DNA of 64,000 nt from the NCBI GenBank assembly GCA_937922005.1, contig CAKZWV010000039.1, positions 12,290 to 76,289 on the forward strand, written 5' to 3'. Positions 1 through 6,623 of this stretch are shown here, piece after piece. A model generated the notes under the pieces. It searched no databases. It saw only the letters and a program-made list of their open reading frames with translations, and was not told the origin of the DNA. Made by a program: the position numbers and the translations under genes. Each line of letters opens with the position of its first letter. The first letter of the stretch is position 1. This DNA is from an uncultured Clostridia bacterium (GTDB taxonomy: Bacteria; Bacillota; Clostridia; Saccharofermentanales; DTU023).

Positions 1-198
1 TTGAGGACCTGGACCTGCCTGATGCCTCGGACCGGCTTGACCTGGACCTGCTTGACCCGGACCTGGGGTGCCACTTGCCTGGGCGCTTCCCGTCTTTTGT
101 TTGGGGCTGGTTGAGCTGGTCTCCGCTGCGCTATAGGAGCCTTGAGAAGAATCCTCTGCGGGCTTCTGAGATGCATCGAAGGGATCTTTATTGTTCAT
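1..198 (-). CDS. N-terminus of a Gly/Pro-rich protein, truncated by the window edge
   Basis: The 66 codons visible run from an ATG at 198 to the left edge. The ATG has a strong AAGGAGG site upstream. The protein begins MNNKDPFDASQKPAED, then becomes rich in Ser, Gln, Gly and Pro with GPGQAG-type repeats. No domain can be recognised in the visible part, so the function is unknown. It lies about 165 bases downstream of the Ser/Thr kinase on the same strand and could be co-transcribed with it. Similar Gly/Pro-rich stretches occur in membrane proteins elsewhere in this window, where they form flexible linkers, so a membrane or surface protein is possible but is only an inference. Confidence 0.65.
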   Translation of the reverse strand, partial: MNNKDPFDASQKPAEDSSQGSYSAAETSSTSPKQKTGSAQASGTPGPGQAGPGQAGPRHQAGPGPQ

Positions 199-363
199 AT
201 TTCCTCCTTAAAACGTCACTTTCGTTTTTTTATAACTTTCTTTTTATATATGTGAGTGTTTTTATTTTTATGTTTTTATGGTTGTTTTCTTGTTTTTCAT
301 TCTTTAGACTAGAGCATTAAACTGTTCACAGAGCCTAGGCTACTGGCCTGGCATCGGGCCGCT

Positions 364-1413
364 TCATGAGGGCTGCTCCGAAGAGGAAGGCAGGAGATAA
401 GGCTTGATATGCCTGGAAGGTGGAGAAAAATCGTAGCCCTCCAGATCTAGGTAAGCCGTGTAGTCCTTTATAAAGGACTCCATGGAAGTATAGCGGTCCC
501 AAGGAGTGGGGGAGCAGGCCTTCATAATGATCCTGGCCAGGGGAGCCGGGGCATCTACGGGAGCTGGAAAATGCTCCAAACCCAGGCGGCGGATCCGGGC
601 CTCCCGCATAATATCCGCGGTAGGCACCTCGTCGATCGGCATAAAGGGAAAGCGATTACGGTTTAATAGCCGGTAGAGGAGGATTCCGAGGGAATACTCG
701 TCCACCGTATAATCATAAGGTTTATCCAGCAAAAGCTCGGGGGCACTATAGTCAAAAGTACCCCGCTTCACGTGATCATCATTGGGGTGGTGGATCAAGA
801 AGGCAGCCGATTTTCGATTCTTTAAGTGGGTGGCAAAGCCAAAATCCCCCAGTTTATAACCCCCATCGGGGCGGCAGAGAATATTTGTTGCTTTAACATC
901 TTTATGAATGATCCGGTTGCGGTGGCAGGCTGCGAGAGCCATAGCCACGTCGTGCCCAATATGAAGAACCTGCTCCAGGGGCATGATGTGAGCCAAACTC
1001 AGCTGCTTATATAGGGGTTCGAGATATTCCATACGGATCAAAATCATCCAGCTCAGGGGATCTTTAATCTCATAGAGCTTGTAGTCGTCTAGGGCCACCA
1101 CATAGTCCGTATCGGCGTGCCTGGCCAGCTTGATCATCGCCTTGACTTCCTGCATGTAGCTTTGGATCGAAGGCTTAAAATAATCCCGCACATCTTCCTT
1201 ACTCGCCAAATGGAGGCTTTTGCTGACCTCTTGGACATCCGCCGGCATATTCGGCACATGAATGACCTTTACTGCCTGGCGGACTGAAGGTTCGCTGGGA
1301 CAGACCAGCTCATAGACCGCCCCATACCTACCTTGACCAATGGCGGCCAAAAGGGTATATTTGGGCCAGGTTGCCTCAATAATTTGTCGGTCGTCCAAGA
1401 ATCTTCTTCCCAT
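364..1413 (-). CDS. Soluble serine/threonine protein kinase
   Basis: This is a Hanks-type protein kinase that would phosphorylate Ser/Thr on protein substrates in the cytoplasm. The glycine-rich loop (GQGRYGAVYE), catalytic lysine (AVKVIH), catalytic loop HKDVKATNIL, DFG motif and SAPELL (the APE element) are all visible in order. The catalytic loop has HKD rather than the usual HRD, a substitution seen in other kinases. It is about 349 residues with no membrane helix and no PASTA repeats, so it is not a PknB-type wall sensor. I prefer the ATG at 1413. The GGAGG site lies just before it and actually overlaps the codons after an in-frame ATG at 1425, which has no site of its own. It is divergent from the MATE gene. 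Substrates are unknown. Confidence 0.88.
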   Translation of the reverse strand: MGRRFLDDRQIIEATWPKYTLLAAIGQGRYGAVYELVCPSEPSVRQAVKVIHVPNMPADVQEVSKSLHLASKEDVRDYFKPSIQSYMQEVKAMIKLARHADTDYVVALDDYKLYEIKDPLSWMILIRMEYLEPLYKQLSLAHIMPLEQVLHIGHDVAMALAACHRNRIIHKDVKATNILCRPDGGYKLGDFGFATHLKNRKSAAFLIHHPNDDHVKRGTFDYSAPELLLDKPYDYTVDEYSLGILLYRLLNRNRFPFMPIDEVPTADIMREARIRRLGLEHFPAPVDAPAPLARIIMKACSPTPWDRYTSMESFIKDYTAYLDLEGYDFSPPSRHIKPYLLPSSSEQPS

Positions 1414-1446
1414 GCTTTCCTCCATTTCTGAATTTCTCGCCCGGTT

Positions 1447-1475
1447 ATTATATCATAATCTCTATAAAGTTATCA
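1447..1475 (-). promoter_or_regulatory. Candidate promoter of the kinase gene
   Basis: A perfect TATAAT (-10) lies at 1447-1452 on the minus strand, about 35 bases before the kinase ATG. The -35 region 17 bases upstream (TGATAA) is poor. It sits in the short divergent space shared with the MATE gene. Confidence 0.35.
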
Positions 1476-1492
1476 TCCGAACAATTGAATTC

Positions 1493-1514
1493 TTGCATAT
1501 GAATTTTTGCATAT
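1493..1514 (+). repeat. Direct repeat TTGCATAT x2 before the MATE gene
   Basis: Two exact copies of TTGCATAT (1493-1500 and 1507-1514) start 14 bases apart and end 14 bases before the MATE start codon. Their position suggests an operator or a promoter element, but no regulator is identified. Confidence 0.4.
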
Positions 1515-1528
1515 TGAAAGAGCATTCT

Positions 1529-2896
1529 ATGGAAAAACAAATTGCACAAGATATGGGGGTCGGCAGTATCCCCAAGTGGATGGCCCAGCTGGCGATCCCA
1601 GCTGTAGTCGCCCAGGTGGTGAATCTCCTTTATAATGTCGTAGACCGCATTTATATCGGTCATATGACCGACATTGGTGCCGTTGCCTTGACTGGCGTAG
1701 GGCTCTTTACCCCGATTCTCATGCTCATCAATGCCTTTGCCATGCTGGCCGGGGCAGGTGGCGCTCCCAGGGCAGCCATTGCTATGGGTGAAAAGGATAA
1801 GGCTACAGCAGACAAAATTTTGGGCAACTGTTTTTCACTCCTCCTCATTCTGACCGTCCTCCTGACCTTGATCTTCTATCCCCTTGCTCCCATGCTCCTG
1901 CGTCTTTTCGGGGCCAGCGATGCCACGCTGCCTTACGCCCTAGACTATGCCCAGATTTACATCCTGGGCACAGTATTTGTCCTAATCGTGATGGGGATGA
2001 ACCCCTTTATCTCCACCCAGGGCTTTGCCAAAATTAGCATGCTGACGACCGTAATCGGGGCGATGATCAATATTGTCCTTGATCCGATTTTCATCTTCGG
2101 CCTAAACATGGGCGTGTCTGGCGCTGCTCTAGCCACCGTATTGAGTCAAGCGGTAGGGGCCTTTTGGATCCTGCGCTTTCTGACCGGAAAGAAGACGATC
2201 CTTCGCCTAAAAAAAGAAAACCTGAAAATCGAGCCCCATATTATCCTGCCCTGCGTGGCCTTGGGGGTTTCCAGCTTTGTCATGCTGGCCACCGAAAGTC
2301 TACTGTCCATCTCTTTCACAGCCAGCCTCTCTCGCTATGGCGGCGACCTGGCCGTTGGGGCCATGACCATCGTTACCAGTGTCAGCCAGTTGGTCACCCT
2401 GCCCCTGCAAGGGATCTGCCAGGGCGGCCAGCCCCTCATCAGTTATAACTTTGGGGCGAAGAATACCGACCGGGTCAAACAGGCCTTTTATTGTCAGTTG
2501 ACCGTTGGCCTTGGCTATGCCCTCCTCTTCTGGGCCTGGGTTATGGTCGCACCCAAGTTATTTGCCGCTATGTTTACAAATAATCCCGCCCTGCTTGATT
2601 ACACGGCCTGGTCTCTTCGCATTTATATGGCTGGTATTTTTTCAATTGGGGCGCAGATTTGCTGCCAGCAGAGTTTTATGGCCCTAGGCCAAGCAAAAAT
2701 CAGCTTACTTCTTGCCTGCCTCCGCAAAATCATTTTGCTGATTCCACTGATTCTCATCCTCCCGCATTTCTTTACCAATAAGGTCTTTGCTGTCTTCGTA
2801 GCAGAACCGGTCAGTGATATTCTGGCGGCGATCGTCACCACGGCTTGCTTCTTACTATCATTTGATGGCATTTTGAACGAAAGTAAGCTGCGGTAA
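1529..2896 (+). CDS. MATE family multidrug/toxin efflux transporter
   Basis: This 455-residue integral membrane protein is of the MATE (multidrug and toxic compound extrusion) type, which exports drugs or metabolites using a Na+ or H+ gradient. It begins MEKQIAQDMGVGSIPKWMAQ, followed by the family's N-terminal pattern of a helix ending VVDRIYIGHM and about 12 hydrophobic segments. The repeat halves each contain the typical Gln/Gly-rich turns (for example GICQGGQPLISYNFGA). The frame is open upstream to 1340, but the ATG at 1529 gives the normal family length and has GAAAGAG before it. Substrate cannot be inferred. It stands alone on the plus strand and has no clear terminator before the repeat array that follows. 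Confidence 0.9.
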   Translation: MEKQIAQDMGVGSIPKWMAQLAIPAVVAQVVNLLYNVVDRIYIGHMTDIGAVALTGVGLFTPILMLINAFAMLAGAGGAPRAAIAMGEKDKATADKILGNCFSLLLILTVLLTLIFYPLAPMLLRLFGASDATLPYALDYAQIYILGTVFVLIVMGMNPFISTQGFAKISMLTTVIGAMINIVLDPIFIFGLNMGVSGAALATVLSQAVGAFWILRFLTGKKTILRLKKENLKIEPHIILPCVALGVSSFVMLATESLLSISFTASLSRYGGDLAVGAMTIVTSVSQLVTLPLQGICQGGQPLISYNFGAKNTDRVKQAFYCQLTVGLGYALLFWAWVMVAPKLFAAMFTNNPALLDYTAWSLRIYMAGIFSIGAQICCQQSFMALGQAKISLLLACLRKIILLIPLILILPHFFTNKVFAVFVAEPVSDILAAIVTTACFLLSFDGILNESKLR

Positions 2897-2974
2897 GGAT
2901 TTGAGAATCTCCATGGTCAGCGGCTAGGGAAGCAAACCAATCATCTTCTGCTCTGCCTAACTTCTTGCCGCAAG

Positions 2975-3312
2975 TTTGTTCCAAAAAGCCCTAGATATAA
3001 GGGACAAGTTGCTTCTTTGAAAAACGCAAGTTAACGCAAGTTAAACGCAAGTTGAACGCAAGTTGGTCCCACAAAGCCCTGTGTAAGGGGCAAGTCGCTT
3101 CTTTGAATAACGCAAGTTAACGCAAGTTGAACGCAAGTTGAACGCAAGTTGAACGCAAGTTGGTCCCACAAAGCCCTGTGTAAGGGGCAAGTTGCTTCTT
3201 TGAATAACGCAAGTTAAACGCAAGTTGAACGCAAGTTGAACGCAAGTTGGCCCCACAAAGCCCTGTGTGAGGGGCAAGTCGCTTCTTTGAATAACGCAAG
3301 TTGAACGCAAAC
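2975..3312. repeat. Nested minisatellite array (about four 87-97 bp units with inner 11-mers)
   Basis: The array has about four higher-order units, with starts near 2977, 3065, 3162 and 3249. Each unit has a spacer-like segment (CCCACAAAGCCCTGTG followed by a GGGGCAAGT stretch) and then a run of the 11-mer GAACGCAAGTT, in 4, 5, 4 and 1 copies. The first unit is the most diverged. The spacer segment contains the small palindrome CACAAAGCCCTGTG. The array starts directly after the stop codon of the AlbA-domain gene and fills almost all of the space to the MATE gene. No coding capacity is credible in it. Confidence 0.9.
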
Positions 3313-4932
3313 TTACTGGTATTCTTCCGTAGCAAACCATCTTGCCGCACTTGTTCTTCCCCGACTGAAAACCTTTCCTTCTGTCTTCAAAGCCCTCATC
3401 ATATTCTGTATCTGATAACGACTTAAACTCGGCAGTACTTGCTGCAATTCTTTGAACGGAGTTCCAACATCGTTATTCTGACGAATATGCTTTAGCAACA
3501 AAGCCTTGTTCATCTCTCGGTCTAAGCCGACTTGCCTTGTGTGCACACCAGATTTTCCAGTTGCCGCATAAAGACTTCTTGCGAGAATATATTTCTTACG
3601 TCCGATATGCTCGACAATACCCATATCAACTAGTTTCTTCAATCTAGATTGCATCTTTTTATTAAGCGGTCGTCCATGATACAGTGCGTCGATCACCAGG
3701 AAATCTACAGTGGATAAGTATTCTCCTCCCTTTTCGCTGATCTTTTTAATGACAGAAAGCATGGCTTTGTCAAGGATCAGCCCATTCAGGGTAACACTGA
3801 CAAAGAAATCATCCGTGCCTGTAAAGTCAGGAAGCGGTTTTGCCTCTTTCACACTCAGTTCGTACATCAGATTCATGCCTTGACCGGAACGCTCCACCAT
3901 GCCGCAGCGAGCGAATATCTCTGCAATACGGCGATTACGCGGAACCTGGCGGTACAGGATGTTCTCAAGGGTGACGCTAAGGGGAAGACCTCCGGGGCTT
4001 TCGACGAGCAATCTATCACGGAATTGGCGCACGAAAACACTGCCACTAAGCTGATAGTTTCTATGGCTCACTGCATTTAAAATAGCTTCTCGTATAACAC
4101 GCTCATTGAAGGTCGCAATGTCAAAAACAAAAAAGCCTTCCTGATAGTGCTGTTTATCATTTCGCAGATTGATCAGTTCCCACAGTTGGTCATAGTACAG
4201 AAAAAAGCCAACCTTAAACTCTTCCCTCTGATTTGCTGGTCCTGCGGCCTCGGAGAAGCGGTATTCAAAGATCATCTCCGCCTGGGGCAAATACTTGGTG
4301 ATAGCTGCGTTCTTTCCAAACAAGATCAAGGCTGCATAGGTCACGCCTTTATCCGTGATTGCCTCGCAATCATAAAGCAGCTGTTCTTTTGATTGTAGCG
4401 CAAGTTTTTTGTTATCGCTTTTTTTGATCCATTTATCACGGAAAATTTGAATAGCAGTTTCGTCCAGGTCATCAACCTTTGCCCCTGGACAAATAGTCGC
4501 TGAAAAATCGCCGCCGATCTCTTCATAGATTCTGCGACGTGTATCTTCTGGCATGGGCTTGAGCGTATCGCCTTCATAAATCCATGCTACACCTTCATAT
4601 TGTACTGGCAAGGCGATGGAACGGCCATCTACCTTAAACACCAAAACTCGTTTTCCGTTGTGCTGGAAAAGTTGAAAGTCAATAGGGATCTGCAGCTTTT
4701 CGATCAATACCATACGGGTGCGTTCTGGTTGATCAAAAGCTGCGCTTCCAACCACTTTGCGGGGTCTTTTATCTGAAATGCCCAATACCAACTGGCCACC
4801 ACCATTGTTCGCTAAAGCACAGCAGCATCTGGCCGCATCACCAAGATCAAATCGATTTTTGGCTTCTTTGAATTGAATGTGCTCACCCTCTTTAGCTTCT
4901 AGAAGCTCTTGAATCGTTTCTAAATATGGCAT
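3313..4932 (-). CDS. AlbA/Schlafen-domain putative transcriptional regulator (COG2865-like)
   Basis: The N-terminus has the AlbA_2 (Schlafen AlbA) fold: the stretch around EGEHIQFKEAKNRFD and NNGGGQLVLGISD is typical. The middle carries the GHKL-like ATP-binding region with REAILNAVSHRNY and ESPGGLP. The C-terminal 150 residues look like winged-helix segments. Family members are described as predicted transcriptional regulators or ATP-dependent helicase-like proteins, and many sit in mobile or defence islands. Here it is directly downstream of a broken hsdS. An ATG at 4944 is also in frame, but AAAGGA abuts it with no spacing, so I prefer the ATG at 4932. The stop codon touches the minisatellite array. 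The exact role is unknown. Confidence 0.8.
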   Translation of the reverse strand: MPYLETIQELLEAKEGEHIQFKEAKNRFDLGDAARCCCALANNGGGQLVLGISDKRPRKVVGSAAFDQPERTRMVLIEKLQIPIDFQLFQHNGKRVLVFKVDGRSIALPVQYEGVAWIYEGDTLKPMPEDTRRRIYEEIGGDFSATICPGAKVDDLDETAIQIFRDKWIKKSDNKKLALQSKEQLLYDCEAITDKGVTYAALILFGKNAAITKYLPQAEMIFEYRFSEAAGPANQREEFKVGFFLYYDQLWELINLRNDKQHYQEGFFVFDIATFNERVIREAILNAVSHRNYQLSGSVFVRQFRDRLLVESPGGLPLSVTLENILYRQVPRNRRIAEIFARCGMVERSGQGMNLMYELSVKEAKPLPDFTGTDDFFVSVTLNGLILDKAMLSVIKKISEKGGEYLSTVDFLVIDALYHGRPLNKKMQSRLKKLVDMGIVEHIGRKKYILARSLYAATGKSGVHTRQVGLDREMNKALLLKHIRQNNDVGTPFKELQQVLPSLSRYQIQNMMRALKTEGKVFSRGRTSAARWFATEEYQ

Positions 4933-4985
4933 AGCGTTTCTCATTCCTTTCTAGCAGAATACTGAAGTTTCTTCCCCGCTGGACC

Positions 4986-6076
4986 CTAAGCCGGTGGGAA
5001 CATACGTTCTAGAAGAGCCTTCTTAAGTCCCTGGAGTTTGATAATTTTAAGCTCTTGGAGGGAGATGAGGCGGTCGATAGATGCAAAATATAAACCAATT
5101 CTCTGTTGCTCCGCATAAGATGGCCTTAGAACATTACTCCAGTAATGGCTATTTTCGATAAACTTGGCACCCCAGTTGATTCATCCTTTTTCTCCCATTC
5201 TATATTCTGAAAAATAGCAAACATAAAACTCAAATCTATCTGCTGTCTGGGAATTACAAAAAACAAAGTATCAACAGTCCAAAAAGGCGCTCTTAGGATA
5301 AAAGGTTTATCAATCGTTCCCTTCCTTCCAATTCCAATTGCATCATCTGCATATGATAAAGCTTGATTAACACTGAGCATATAGCCACCAGTGCCATAGA
5401 CTGGTACACTACCAGTTGAGAGATGTTTATAATCCTTGCCACTATGTACGTCAACGATATCTTCTAGCTTATTGTCTTCCCATGGCTCCGTAAATCCCTG
5501 GAAACGTATTTCTGGAACCTTACTTCCCTTTTGCGGGAACATCTTCTCAAGCATGGCTTTCTTGAAGGATTGAAACTTTTCGAGCTTTTGTGCTTGAAGA
5601 GAAAGGAGCTGGGCGAAGTTTTGGAGCAAAATAGCAATTTTTCGCTGTTCGTCTAGGTTACAAGTGCTACAACACTCGGAGTCAGAAAGAATGCCATAGT
5701 ACCTCTTATAGCCTTCACTGGGGGGCATATACCTTTCTAATAGTGCAAGCAAATATTCCCCATCCATCTCCCTACTTCCTTTCAGGATGCGAACACCATC
5801 CGTTGCAACAAAAAATGGCTTTCGAGGTTTATATAAGGACATAGTGTGATCCCCAAAAATAACTACATCCTGAAAGTCCATGCATGGACTTCCATCGGCA
5901 AATCCTAAAACAGAATCATTCCCTTGTTGTATGACTTCATATTTCCCTGCCAGCTCAGGCTCTTTAAGGAATTCCTTATAGGGTAAAGTCTGGAGAAGCT
6001 CTCCCAACTTTTTCTCTTCCCACTCCCCTTCAAATCCCTGGAAGCGTAAGGATGGTGTATTGTTCTCTTTCTTCAT
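4986..6076 (-). pseudogene. hsdS: Type I restriction specificity subunit HsdS, frameshifted
   Basis: HsdS recognises the DNA target for a type I restriction-modification enzyme. The two-fold layout is clear. Each half begins with a conserved motif (SLRFQGFEGEWEEKKLGEL, then EIRFQGFTEPWEDNKLEDI) followed by a target recognition domain and a coiled spacer ending in AMLEKMFPQ. The reading frame stops early at 5126 after SLSKIAITG. Shifting by one base near 5131-5136 restores VLRPSYAEQQRIG and the second coiled spacer ending LLERMFPPA with a stop at 4986, giving a normal length of about 363 residues. So one base is missing. No hsdM or hsdR is in the window. The defect may be real decay, phase variation or a sequencing error. 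Confidence 0.85.
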
Positions 6077-6097
6077 GGGTTTTCTCCCCTCTAGCAG

Positions 6098-6172
6098 TTA
6101 ACTCCATACTTTAATCAAATCTGTGCCGATACAGGGACGAATTTGTTTCTTATACAGTTCTAGCTGGATCAT
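6098..6172 (-). pseudogene. Stub of a DUF4143-type AAA ATPase
   Basis: A 24-codon frame reads MIQLELYKKQIRPCIGTDL, then IKVWS and a stop. This matches my knowledge of the N-terminus of the DUF4143 ATPase family, in which a similar opening leads straight into the P-loop. The P-loop and everything after it are missing. The hsdS start follows 21 bases downstream. In many anaerobes such ATPases sit inside type I restriction loci, so this supports a deletion that removed part of the locus. Confidence 0.55.
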
Positions 6173-6196
6173 GGCGTGGCCTCTTTTTGGGGAATA

Positions 6197-6231
6197 TAAA
6201 AAGCCACCGTAATTCTATCAAATTACGGTGG
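6197..6231 (-). terminator. Intrinsic terminator after tRNA-Ser
   Basis: A perfect 11-bp stem (CCACCGTAATT and its complement) with a 6-base loop is followed by a T tract on the minus strand. It begins 5 bases beyond the tRNA-Ser CCA end. Confidence 0.9.
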
Positions 6232-6236
6232 ACTGA

Positions 6237-6327
6237 TGGCGGAGACGGTGGGATTCGAACCCACGTGTCGGCAAGCCGACAAACTGATTTCGAGTCAGCC
6301 CCGTTATGACCACTTCGATACATCTCC
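6237..6327 (-). tRNA. tRNA-Ser(CGA)
   Basis: The acceptor stem GGAGATG pairs with CGTCTCC. The anticodon loop is CTCGAAA (anticodon CGA), the long class II variable arm is GTCGGCTTGCCGAC, the T arm has GGTTCGAATCC, and CCA is encoded. The length is 91 bases. The decayed restriction island lies immediately downstream, a common integration position. Confidence 0.96.
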
Positions 6328-6504
6328 GTAGCAAGGGCTTCAGAATGATCTTGTCACTTCCTGGCCAGCACCTAGAGCCAAAGCCCGGTCCCTGGAAGCG
6401 CCCAGAGCGCCATTCAGGTCATGTTTCATTCACAAGCCCCAGTATTCTAGCGAATAAAAATTCTTTTGTCAAAAGGCCAAGTTAGGGGCCTATCCGGAAT
6501 TACA

Positions 6505-6574
6505 CAAGTCTGAAGCGCAATATTCAAGTCTGAAGCGCAAAGTCTAAGCTCGGTGGTGCAAGCCTGGAGCGCAA
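6505..6574. repeat. Short direct repeats in the tRNA-Ser upstream gap
   Basis: CAAGTCTGAAGCGCAA occurs exactly at 6505-6520 and 6525-6540, with a diverged third copy at 6559-6574. The rest of the gap 6328-6623 shows no gene. It lies between the 3' end of the 711-residue protein gene and tRNA-Ser. Confidence 0.7.
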
Positions 6575-6623
6575 TGCCTAAACTTGTGCCTAAGCCAGAA
6601 GCTCAAAACCGGTGCTCTCTCCT

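Noticed and set aside
75..320. Plus-strand open frame at the left edge
   Set aside because: It is antisense to a gene with a strong ribosome site and continues into AT-rich non-coding DNA.
2975..3312. Possible CRISPR array
   Set aside because: The short repeats are tandem without unique spacers and the longer intervening segments are copies of one another. It is a minisatellite.
3041..3350. Open frames inside the minisatellite
   Set aside because: They exist only because the repeat is free of stops in some frames. They have no ribosome sites, and the peptides are mere repeats.
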